Shown here in pieces: positions 53,984-64,000 of a stretch of DNA of 64,000 nucleotides. The position numbers and the translations under genes are program-made. The stretch is from Paramyrothecium sp. XJ0827 (lineage: Eukaryota; Ascomycota; Sordariomycetes; Hypocreales; Stachybotryaceae). Position 1 is the stretch's first letter, and each line of letters starts with the position of its first letter. The stretch spans positions 496,001 through 560,000 of the forward strand of contig JAJFPB010000006.1 in NCBI GenBank assembly GCA_020881915.1. Direction: 5' to 3'. The notes under the pieces are model-generated. The model was not told where the DNA came from. It made no database searches and was given only the letters and a program-made list of their open reading frames with translations.

Positions 53984-55966
53984 ATGGGCATCTGCAGCCA
54001 GATTCCGGAGGAGATTCAGGAGGTGGACGTGATAATTGCTGGCGGTGGGTATATTGATGGCTGCAAGCTGGACCAGGTTTGGCTAACAGTTGAACCGAAT
54101 AGGTGGCACCGCTGGGTGTATTATTGCTTCGAGACTCGCCGAGGCAAGCCCCGAGCTGTCAATTCTTGTCATCGAGCACGGTAGGGACAACTACAACCAG
54201 TTCAATATTGTCAATCCCGCGCTCTTTCTTCGAAACCTCGAGCCGAACAATGCATCGGCCATCTTTTATAAATCCAACAAGGCGGAGCAGCTGGCAGGAC
54301 GTGAGCTCGTCGTTCCAGCAGGAGGAATCCTGGGCGGAGGGTCTTCCATCAACTTTATGATGTATACTCGAGCCCAGAAAGATGATTTTGACTCGTGGAA
54401 TACCCCTGGATGGTCTTCCGAAGAGCTGAAGCCATTTCTCAACAAGGTACCTCGTCTCGCCTTGAAAGACAAGAGCCACTAACAAGGATAGTTTGAAACG
54501 TATCATGGCCCTGGAGACGGCAAAGACCATGGCTTCAGCGGCCCTGTCCACGTGTCCGATGGTTCGAAGCGAGCCCTGGCATCGGAAAACGACTTCATCG
54601 AGGCGGCCAACGGAGTCGGATACCCGGAAATCAAGGACCTGCAGAACTTGACGGCAAATGACGGTTTTGCACGGTGGCTGCGGTACGTCTCCCCTGACGG
54701 AAAGCGCCAGGATACTGCGCATACGTACCTCCATCCAAAACTGCAGGACGAGAAATACCCTGGCCTGCTGACTATTGTGCAAACAACGGTTGTGCGCGTC
54801 TTGATTGACGAGAACACAAAGCGCGCCGCTGGAGTCGAATGCGTGCCGAATGCAAGCTTCCAGGCACTTGGCACGAATCTGACACAGCAGCCAAAACGCA
54901 CCGTTCGAGCCCGGAAACTCGTTGTCCTCTCTTGCGGGGCTTGTGGTACGCCTGCCGTCTTGGAGCGGTCGGGCGTTGGGGATGCTCAGGTTCTGCGGCG
55001 GGCCGGGATCCCGTTGGTGGTCGATCTGCCCGGTGTAGGGCACGATTACCAGGACCACAACCTGATCTTCTACCCGTACAAAACAAGCCTGGCGCATGAA
55101 GACACCATTGACGCAATCATAAGCGGTCGCGATGACGCGATCAACCTCGCGGCCCAGGGCGACGCGCGTATGGGGTGGAATGCCATCGATGTTGCTGCCA
55201 AAATCCGACCCACTCAAGAAGAGGTTGCGTCTCTAGGTCCAGAGTTCCAGGCTGCGTGGGACAAAGACTTTAAGCATTCGCCCAACAGACCTCTTATGCT
55301 GATGGCATTGATAAGCTGGTACCACTGGCCCTAAACTCCTGGGAGAATCGTGCTAACTGTCGAAGCTATCTCGGCAACCAGCCGTCTGTTCCTCCAGGAC
55401 AGTACGTGTCCATTGCCACTTACACCGCCTATCCCTACTCTCGAGGCCACATACACACGACTGGTCCAGATGTTGCAGACAGTTTGGACTTTGACGTCGG
55501 CTTCTTCTCCGACGCGCACGACGTTGACATCAAAAAGTTGATCTGGGCCTACAAGAAGCAACGCGAAGTCATGCGCCGCACCAAGATGTACAGGGGGGAA
55601 TTTGCTCCAGGCCACCCACGATTCCCTGAGGGCTCCACGGCCAAGTGCGTCGAGTTGGACGACGCGCTTGACATTGCTAACGTGCGAGACTTGGAGTATT
55701 CGGCCGAGGACGATGCCGCGATTGAGCACTGGCTCCGTGAGAACGTCGGGACGACTTGGCACTCGCTCGGAACGGCCAAGATGGCCTTGAGGGACGAGAT
55801 GGGGGTTGTGCAGCCGAATCTAGATGTTTATGGCGTGACGGGCCTCAAGGTTGCGGATCTGAGCATTCCACCTGCCAACGTGGGTGCCAACACAAACAAC
55901 ACTGCCTTGATGATTGGCGAGAAAGCGGCCGACATTATCATACAAGAGTTGAAACTGCAGCACTGA
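53984..55966 (+). CDS. GMC-family FAD oxidoreductase
   Basis: Four exons, 53984-54044, 54103-54446, 54492-55318 and 55366-55966, with GT-AG introns of 58, 45 and 47 nt; phases agree and give 610 residues. The dinucleotide motif DVIIAGGGTAGCIIASRLAE is completed by the first splice. GMC signature 1 is GGILGGGSSINFMMYTRAQ, signature 2 is near CGACGTPAVLERSGVG, and the active-site pair is the histidine in GTTWHSLGTAKM and the asparagine in ANVGANTNNTAL. GMC enzymes oxidise alcohols to aldehydes or ketones with oxygen or another acceptor. There is no obvious signal peptide. It is the last plus-strand gene before the broken genes and the convergent PKS-NRPS, so a tailoring role is plausible (inference). 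Confidence 0.92.
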
Positions 55967-56363
55967 GAAAACGAATTGGTCTTGACCCTTCCACAGGATC
56001 ATGTTCACAAGATACGTTGCACCCCAGCAAAGCAATAGCGTGGTGATAATTGCATACTGCCTGGGTGGCATAAATATTCGATGCTCTGACGTCTATGCCA
56101 AACCAGTGACATGACCTGTCAGCGACTACGTGGCGCCTAGAGAACGTAGTCAAAAAGCATGTATATTCTTCCTCATGATAAGTAACCCTCGCTCCAAGCC
56201 ATTCAATGAGAAGGAAGCACAATCTAGAAACAACTTGTTTGCAGATTCGTAGGCCCCACCGTCCCCACCACGTCCCCTTTAGAAGCCGTCTTTGCCATGT
56301 AAACTGGTGATCAGGATAAATGAATTCAATCGACCACGTTTGTATCTTGGGCTGCTAAAGACA
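55967..56363. other. Short intergenic stretch
   Basis: 400 bases between converging genes; no feature recognised. Confidence 0.3.
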
Positions 56364-57040
56364 CTACAGAATGGGTTGCATGTACTGACGAAGAAATAGA
56401 TCGTCCTTGAACGAAACGTTATCTAAATCAAACTTGGCCTGACCCTTTTCATCCAGCCAAGCCCCGTCATCAGAAATTGGCAGCACGTCTTTCGTCAATG
56501 AAATCTCCCTGCTGACTGATACCAGCATCATCTCTAGGAATCCACAGCATGGGTTCTGGCAGCCAGGCTTCTGGAGGGTGATATCGTTGGGACGCATATG
56601 TCTCGGGGAGCTCCCTCTCGTTAGGCGTCTCTGGAATCTTTTGTCGCAAGTCCTCCACACTGAGTACGGCCACTATCTGAAGTAGCCTTTTGAGAGAGTC
56701 CATGATTTTTGATGCTCTTTGTTCCCGATCTCGAAGCACCGTCCTGGCACTTGGCTGTATTGGATCCTCTGAATCCTCTGACATCTGAGTATCAACAGTA
56801 CCCGAGAAACTCTCGTCATGGTGACTGGTCGCACGTGGTACGCTATCGAAGAAGCGATTCCAAGGTTTGTCAATCGATCGGTGAATGAATACTGTAGCAA
56901 AGATTTCCAATCCCATCAGTGCTGCTTGCACCCATGCTGATTGAACGAGCATTAAGAGCATCAAGCGGCTTCGCAGAGAGGACACTGTAGCGAAGGGGAA
57001 AGTAGCTGAATAATACTGTGAGTCTGATTAGTGCCGCAAA
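56364..57040 (-). pseudogene. C-terminal fragment of a CSC1/PHM7-like (DUF221) membrane protein
   Basis: The end of a CSC1/OSCA-like calcium-permeable channel is recognisable by the PHM7 extracellular-tail pattern: HPPEAWLPEPMLWIPRDDAG, then out of frame EISLTKDVLPISDDGAWLDE and DLDNVSFKDDLFLRQYMQ. The frame break is at a run of three G (plus-strand CCC at 56507-56509) that would need two. Upstream, membrane-like VLFSYFPLRYSVLSAKPLD and ALMGLEIFATVFIH are again in different frames. The ten-helix main part of the gene is missing, replaced by an aldo-keto reductase fragment. So this is a truncated relic in any case. Confidence 0.65.
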
Positions 57041-57129
57041 GGGGAGTTCACAAGTTGGGGAGAGCACAAGAATGTGCTTTAAACAAGGACTGTTATATGA
57101 CCCCCCAACTTGCTTAGTCGACCTCCCCC

Positions 57130-57655
57130 GAAAGTGTGGCATCGCTGGCTGGTTATCCACCCCTTTCGGCCACCTTTGTGAAAGACATCAAGCGCGCTGG
57201 CAATGCAAAGTCGACTGGGATCTCAAAATATTTGTAGAAGCGCCTCGAGATTATCCTCAAGATGGCACGGATCAACCCCACCATTAATCAGCTCGAATAT
57301 CATCCCAGCCTCCAGCATGGGAACCTCGTTGAGGTTTGCCAAAGAACTCCATTGCCGTGAGTGCATACCTTTCCCTCATTGCACTGACTCATCCTGTCCA
57401 TGACAAGCTTAGGGTTATGTATGAGTTTTCCGCTAAGAAGTACAATGTTTCTGCGAATGACATCGCCTTGCGGTGGTCTCTCGACCAAGGCATTAGCGTC
57501 GTAACAGCAAGCCGGAGCGAGAAGCGATTGCAAGACTATGAAAGAAGCCTTTTCGGTTCTAAGCTTTCCCCCTAAGACGTATATTGGATGTCCAAACTTG
57601 GACACTGGAAGCACCACCGCGTCCTTGATTGTGGGTGAACCATTTCTCATCTAAT
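57130..57655 (+). pseudogene. Aldo-keto reductase relic, C-terminal part
   Basis: Pieces in several frames follow a standard AKR: KRAGNAKSTGISKYL, RINPTINQLEYHPSLQHGN, a frame change, then NSIAVSAYLSLIALTHPV, and KKYNVSANDIALRWSLDQGI with VTASRSEKRLQDYERSLF, ending KLSP and a stop before a decayed tail. The catalytic aspartate, tyrosine, lysine and histidine region is absent. It is an old fragment of a different AKR subgroup from the AAD-type gene at 18 kb. It abuts the CSC1 relic head to head, marking a rearrangement point beside the PKS-NRPS. Confidence 0.8.
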
Positions 57656-57877
57656 AACAAAGCTAACACTATTTTGTAGATCGGTAGATGCTAAATACAG
57701 AAGCTAGAGCTGGACATATTTCTTCACCGTACATAATGTTTTGAAGGCGTAGAGTTTATCAACCGTTCATTACTGGAAATCAAGAGATGCCTTGAGCACT
57801 AAAAATCCTTGCCTCCCTTCCGCGGGACGTTGTCATTATGCACGGCGTGATCATGTCATTGGCGCTAAATCTTAAAC
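57656..57877. other. Downstream region of the PKS-NRPS gene
   Basis: Non-coding; it should contain the 3' end of the synthase transcript. Confidence 0.3.
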
Positions 57878-60800
57878 CTACTGAGTTCCCAGCTGTGGAA
57901 ACCTCATCTCCCCTTTCGACATCAAAATGTATCGTATCAAGGAAGCCATGGTAGGATGCATTCCAAAGTCAAGGGCCTTCTGGATCCACTCGTCAAGCTC
58001 CATACTGTTCATGTCGCTTCCACGGCTTGGTTCGTCAAGCATCCAACTTCGGACGTCATGCAATGGCAACCCTACTCCACCAATGTAATGCTCAAATCGC
58101 AGCCCTAGATCTGCGTCTGTGAATTTCCTCTCAAGGGCACGATTTATACCATCTGTTACATCTGCTAAGTGTACCACATCGAACGCACCAGTCAACTTCA
58201 AGTCTTTGACTTTCTCTGGATGAGCGACAGGGAAAGCGTTGATGAGAGACGTGTAATGAGTAACGTTCCGCACAAACTCCAGGCTTTGTGCGCTTCCATT
58301 CCCGTCTTTCCATTCTTGTGGAGCAATCAAGCTCGGCCGGTGAATCACGACTGTCCACTCTGGAAATGCATGATGCAAGTTCTCCAGGAACACCTCGCTG
58401 GCCCACTTAGTAGCAGTGTAACCATAACCTATGCGGGTGATATTCAAAGCCTCTATGTGCGTTGGCGGTGGATATGCGGCGACAGAGCTAGGCCTGAATG
58501 TGTCTGGTGCTTGCGCTTCAGTTTCTTCGTGGCTCATAGTCAGAGTGTTGCCGACCGAGATAGTGCTGACGTAGTGAAAGACAATACTTGTCTTTGTTCT
58601 GTGACGAGCTGACATCTCGACGAGGTCCTTTGTTGATTGCAAGTTGGCGGAGCGGAGAGTAGTATACGTTTTGAGGTACGACATGTCTGCTCCATTGTGG
58701 ATAATCACATTCGCCTGTGAGAATACTTTGGCAGCTGCTTCTCTCGACAAGCCAAGGTGACGGAGTGTCAAGTCACCGTTGTGTAACGTGACCTTAGCAG
58801 TGTGCGAACTTGCAAGATCAGATATGGGCTGTGAATTCCGAACTCCAACGCAATGCACATGACTGACGCTTGGATTCCGGACTAGGCTCTCGAGCAAGGC
58901 TCGTCCAAGCCGGCCGGTTGATCCCGTGAGCACCACAACCTGAGCATCGGAATCAAGTGACCGAGCAAGCCCTGGACTTGGATTACGCAGTAACTCGAGA
59001 ACATAAGGTTGCAAGGCAGTCTCGTGGCACCAGTTAATTGGGGGTGTTCGCTTGTCGGGGCTATCCTGATTTATGCACTGCGCCATGCTACGCAGAGTAC
59101 TTGATTCAAACATGGAAATTAAGGGGATATCCACCCCAAAGGCATCCATGATACGAGATTTGAGCGTGGGAAGCTGCACCGAAGACCCGCCGACGTGGAA
59201 GAAGTCTGTTTCAGGCAATACATCCCGCCAAGTGCCAACAAGATCCTCCCATATTGATTTCAAGCGCTTCTCTGTAGTTGAAAGGCCTAAGGTGCCATTC
59301 AATTGCGGCTGACCTGCCGGATAGTATAAAGGTAGAGACGCAATGGCCCTCCTATCGAGTTTGCCAGAACTGGTTTTAGGCATGGATTCCAAAGGGATAA
59401 TCGCAGCCGGACACATGTAATATGGTAGCATGCTTCTCAACCGGTTCTGCAAGCTGCTGATTCTCTGTTCCGGGTTTGCAGAGTCTTTGAAAATAAGATG
59501 TGCAACAAGACACTCAGGGTTGAGGGTCGATTGTTTGAGCCACGAGACGACTACTTCCTGTACCATGCCGCTATTGATACTCAGTATCACCTGTTCAATC
59601 TCTGCAAGATCGACACGTAAACCGCGGATTTTAACTTGGGTGTCGGAACGACCCTCAATGAGGAGGGATCCATCATCTTGCCATCGGCCAAAGTCGCCTG
59701 TTAGGTGTACTGTCTTCCCTTGCCGACTGTCGACATCACGAGTCAATTTGTCAGGAACGAATTTTATACTCGTCAATTCGGGCCTGTTGTGATATCCCAA
59801 ACCAACTCCTGGGCCGCCAATGCAGATTTCTCCCCGTATGCCAATGGGAACAGGCTGAAGTTGCTCATCCACCACATACACGAATGAGTTTGGTAGTGGA
59901 CGACCCACTGAAATCGATTGATCCAATGAGTCAAAGGGAACCAACGTGCCCGTACATGTTATGGTCGCTTCAGTAGGCCCATAGACGTTGAAAAGCTTGA
60001 GCTTTGTAGTATCACGACAAGCCATTTCTCTGAGTAGCGAAACCGGCAAGCTCTCTCCCGCGGAGACGGCTGTAGTCCATGTCTCCAAATTGGAAGACAC
60101 CTGGTCTTTGACCCGCAGCCATGCTGCATATTCTGTTGGGGTAGCAGCTGTAAAAGTGACTCCATGATTTGACATGACCCTGCAAATAGTTTCGGGGTCG
60201 CCACGGTGATTGCGTGGAACCAGGCACAACGACCCTCCGTGGCACAGGGCTGTGAGTATTTGCAGAAGTGACAGGTCGAATGCCAGCGAGGTTTGTTGAA
60301 GAACGACTTCTTCCTTGGGGTTGTATAATTGTGATATTCCTTCTGCCCAGTTCCGTAAGCCCTCATGCCTCAGTGTAACCCCCTTCGGCTGACCTGTCGT
60401 TCCGCTCGTATAAAAAAGGCAGGCGGAACCACCTTCTGTTGCTAGATTGGCAACCGGCTCGCAGTCCTCAACCAAAACCGGAACTATGCCTACGGGGGAT
60501 CGGGTGTCAAGCAGGCGAGCGACATGGTCAGGGTCCTTGTCCACGAGTATAAGAGAAGGTCCGCAATCCTGAACTACCGTTGCAAGTCGCTTCCAGGGTT
60601 GTGATAAATCAAGGGGAAGATAGATGGCTCCAACAAGCATGATGCCGAGGATCGATGAAATCCAAGCTGAGCTTGGTTCTAGCAAGACACCCACTGTTGA
60701 GCCCGGTGAGACACCCGATAGTGCTAGTGTCTTTGCAATGCTATATGCATGAAGCAGCACTTCTGCATAAGTTTGAGGTATGTCATTGCAAACACTGGCC

Positions 60801-63800
60801 ACATTTTGTGGGTATGCTTGGGCAATCTGTTCAATCCTATGGACTATTGTTTCAGGCCATTGGCGAGGCATAATTGGACCTGTGAGTAGTTCAGCCTCAT
60901 ATATCCTTATATGATCACAGAAAGATTGTGTATTTTGACGACCGTTGGGCTGTTCGATAGTCTTACCTTTGCTGAAGTTCATGGCCATTTCAATTTCGTC
61001 GTTACCGAATATGCTTGGGCCATTCAGAGGTGACATAGGATGCTCAACGAACGCGTTGAGAAGTCTCTCGTAGCTATCGAGCAAGAACTGGGCTCCATTT
61101 GACCCGTATATATCTTCACGCACAACGAGCGTTTGAACACAGTCACCCTCGATATAGTCCACCATCTCAAACATGACATCATAAGCCACCTTTGAGATTC
61201 CAACCTCGAAAGAATGGATTGTAACTTCGTCCTCACTAGTCCCCAAGGTCGTATTTTTAAGCAGTCCCTGTCTGTAGTTCAAGAAGCATTGGAACAGAGA
61301 AGGGTAAGAGGGTGCTCTTGACACATCTAGCCTACCGCAGGAATAGGTTAGTCTAGTATATAGATGTTAATTCAGGTATTAAGAGGGAGCTTACTCGTTC
61401 AGTATCAATTGGAATGGAACTCCTGAATGGCTCAAGGCAGTGTAAGTTTTCTCTCGTGTGTGCTGTAGCAGGTCGATGAAATGGGTGGATGACATGGTCC
61501 TGAGACGCACGGGAATCATGTTCAACATTGGACCTAACACACCCATCATTTCGTCGTCTCGATTTGCGTCAGCAACGCCTACAACGACGTCGTCTCCGTC
61601 GCCAGTCGGGGAGAAACGTAACAGCAATGCTCGGAAGGTCGCCAAGTAAAAGTGGAAAGGTGTAACCCTGTATTGACGGCAACGTGTAAGGACTCGTTCC
61701 TTCAGATGTTTCCCAACTCTCAAAGTAGCCTGTTTGTTGGAGTATGCAGTAAGAGGAGGTCTAGAAGTAAGCTTTGACGGCGTCAGAATCGGTAGCAAAG
61801 GTGGCATTGTGTCAAACTCCTTCTTCCAGAAGCGGAGGTCATCACTGAACTTGCCTGCAGCATGGTCGGCATACTGCTTTTCTGCATAGTCGGCATATTG
61901 CTGGTTGACAATAATTCCTTCGCTAGGATTCGCATATAGCTGTTGAATTTGCTTCAACAAGATAATGGCCGTCATACCGTCTGCTACCAAGGGGTGGAAG
62001 CCTATGACGAAGTAATGTTCTTTCGCCGACTTTGAGAGCATAACAGCACGCATTGTGTGACCACTTGCTACATCGTGTATATGTGAAGTTTGGAGATGTT
62101 CCACGATCTGGTGTACTTCATCCTCGTTTTCGATCTTTCTCGTGTGGAAATTCAGCGCTGGCTTCGCCATGACGGCTTGAATGGGTTGAGCGTCCTGCTT
62201 GACAATTCTTGTCCTGAGAATCTCGTGCTGCGAAGATAAAACTTCCAGTGCCGTTTTGAATTCGGGAATGCGAATGTTGCCAGTGATTCGAGCCCACGCA
62301 GTATGATTTAGGCTAGTCTTATCCTCCAATACAGACCAAACGAACCAGAACATATTTTGACTGAACGAAAGTCGGCTGACTCTCACAACGGGGTCTTTGG
62401 GTTTTAGTGAAGACTCGCTAACTTGAGATCCATTTGAAGGTGTCAATACGCCTTGTGAAGTGTTCCCTGTATCGTCTGCGAGGTCAACATCTGAGCCGTC
62501 GATCGCCACGGCGCCGCTTTGCGTTGCATGGAGAGCCTCTGGACTGCTAGCTGCGTCTCCAGTCTCATTCAAGCCCGGTGTGAAACGACCAGGAATCGTT
62601 TCTGCGGCCTCGGATATCAGCTCTTGGGCCGAAACACCATTGAGAATTTTGAGGATTGGTATTTTCACTTCGAGATTCTTCATGAACCACCCTCGAATCT
62701 CGACTGCAATCAGCGAGTCTAACCCCATTTCGTCGAGTCGTTTTCCTAGGATTGTCGCCTTTGCAACCTTGGTAGCATCCATCTGTAAGAGACTGTACAG
62801 CCTATGCACGAATGCTTCTTCAATGATAGCACGAACTTGACTCCGTGTCTTCGCCTCGGCGAGTTGCGACTTGATGGGGCCTTTATTTTGAGTTCCGGCC
62901 GCCGTTGTCGAGTCGGGGTCTGCAGTCCCGACGAAATGATTCATCAGTGGTTCTGACTCCCATAGTGGCGGATTAGGATCATTGTAAGAAATTTGTCGGA
63001 CACCATTGAGTAGTTCTATCGAGTCCCAGCCAGAACCTGGGCGCCCAGCGACCACTGCTTCGGCAAAAAGCTGGTAAAAGTCACGTTCAGAAGTGGGCAT
63101 CAGTCCGGATGGTCGAAGGGTTGTTCTCGTATAAATACGCTTTTCTAGCATGGAAGCATACCCAACACCATAAATTGGACCGATGTGGATCACAGAGGCA
63201 GCCAGACCTTTTCGTCGGCGTTGCTCCGCAAGGGCAGCCATGAACATGTTTGACGCTGAGTAATTTGCCTGTCCAGGACGGCCAACGACGGCGACAACCG
63301 AGGAGAAGAAGATGAAGAACTCAAGGGTATTCTGCTGGAAGAGGTCGTTGAGATGAAGGCTGCCTTCAACTTTGGGCTTAGTCCCGGTGGTGAAATTCTC
63401 TAGTGACATGTCACGAATTGCCTTGTCTTGAAGAACCACTATTGGCGGTCAGCTTCTCTCTGCCTCGTGCGAGAATATGTCAAGATATTGAGCAAACTAA
63501 AAGTGAGAACATACTGGAACCCTGAAGCACGCCCCCAATCGAGGGCATAGTGGCGCAAATTTCGTCATGGAGCTTACGAACTTGCATTTTATCAGTTATA
63601 TCACTATTTGGAAGCCAAGTGATTAGTTCAAGCTAACAGTGAAGGTGCAGTGTACTTACGATGAGGCGACCTTGATAGTAATGCCTTGCTGTCGCATGTG
63701 ATCAAGCCATGAGCCATCTATCTTGGGCGTACGACTGGAAATCACAAAGTATCGTGCTCCACGTTGGGCCATCCATTGGCAGAGCCCAAGCCCAAGACCT

Positions 63801-64000
63801 TTGCTGAGGCCAGCGAACCAATATGTTTTCTGGCTCGAGAACGATATTTGGAGATCAATGGGCTGAGCCTCTACCAGCACTTTGGCAAGCTCTCTCCAAT
63901 CAATGATTGAATATGGCGCTCTTTTATCTCCAGCATCAAAAAGCGAAGACAATGATGTGGCATGTGGCTTCATATGCTCCATATCGCCTTTGCCAACTTG
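57878..64000 (-). CDS. PKS-NRPS hybrid synthase, C-terminal half (KR-ACP-C-A-PCP-R), 5' partial
   Basis: Minus-strand exons 64000-63660, 63603-63515, 63438-61395 and 61331-57878 (introns 56, 76 and 63 nt, all phases agreeing) give about 1,975 residues; the frame is open at the window end. KR: FAGLSKGLGLGLCQWMA and FFSSVVAVVGRPGQANYSAS. ACP: LDEMGLDSLIAVEIR (about 385). C domain (about 500-960): LSFSQNMFWFVWS, SSQHEILRTRI, GFHPLVADGMT, ANRDDEMMGVLGPMLNMIPV. A domain (about 1000-1430): LFYTSGTTGQPKGVT, LFNVYGPTEAT, LTGDFGRWQDDGS, MPKTSSGKLDRR. PCP: FFHVGGSSVQLP. Terminal reductase: VVLTGSTGRLGRALLE, FHYVSTISVG, YGYTATKWASEVF. It extends a polyketide, condenses it with an amino acid and releases the product. 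The C motif has HP where HH is expected; the reductase keeps YxxxK. The KS-AT-DH-MT part lies outside, and the amino acid used is not predicted. Confidence 0.96.

Noticed and set aside
54159..55217. Long minus-strand frame of 352 codons
   Set aside because: It lies opposite the GMC oxidoreductase exons, has no domain, and is explained by the codon bias of the real gene.
1..64000. CRISPR arrays, rRNA genes, bacterial-type operons
   Set aside because: The sequence is eukaryotic; no regularly spaced direct repeats or rRNA-like blocks were found.

Overview
The window looks like nuclear DNA of a filamentous ascomycete, probably a Sordariomycete. The support is inference from gene content and style: short GT-AG introns (45-105 nt) in reconstructed genes, two HET-domain genes, a Zn2Cys6 regulator with a fungal-specific domain, a highly reducing PKS, a PKS-NRPS hybrid, fungal rhodopsin-like membrane genes, small secreted cysteine-rich proteins, and AT-rich decayed tracts of the kind left by repeat-induced point mutation (RIP). 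No species name can be supported. I found no rRNA, tRNA, CRISPR array or intact transposon.

Layout. 0-8 kb: the 3' end (ER-KR-ACP) of a highly reducing PKS that begins outside the window, a broken rhodopsin-like gene and an intact O-methyltransferase, probably the edge of a polyketide cluster. 8-16 kb: gene-poor and AT-rich, with a single-exon HET gene and a small secreted cysteine-rich protein. 16-27 kb: single genes (CipA/NmrA-like oxidoreductase, aldo-keto reductase with one frameshift, DUF4267 membrane protein, glutathione S-transferase, secreted HAD phosphatase). 28-31.4 kb: a graveyard of SDR, PKS enoylreductase and acetyl-CoA synthetase pieces. 32-37.6 kb: a three-exon HET gene divergent from a three-exon gene for an eight-helix membrane protein, then a two-domain GFA-type zinc protein. 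38.5-45 kb: a medium-chain reductase, a 59-residue cysteine-rich secreted peptide, a sedolisin pseudogene and a three-exon secreted protein resembling beta/gamma-crystallins. 48.7-64 kb: Zn2Cys6 regulator, TcuA-like FAD dehydrogenase and GMC oxidoreductase on the plus strand, two broken genes, then the 3' half (KR-ACP-C-A-PCP-R) of a PKS-NRPS on the minus strand, running off the end.

How the genes may work together (inference). The right-hand block has the make-up of a biosynthetic cluster: a hybrid synthase, two flavin oxidoreductases for tailoring and a pathway regulator. The left edge carries a reducing PKS with a methyltransferase. Between them are incompatibility genes, secreted effector-like proteins and decayed enzymes, as in fast-evolving accessory regions. 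Five frame breaks lie at, or could be repaired by, a one-base change in a short base run, so assembly error must be excluded before the less damaged of those genes are called dead.

CDS coordinates below include introns; exon boundaries, given in the evidence, were read by eye from splice signals and reading-phase agreement.
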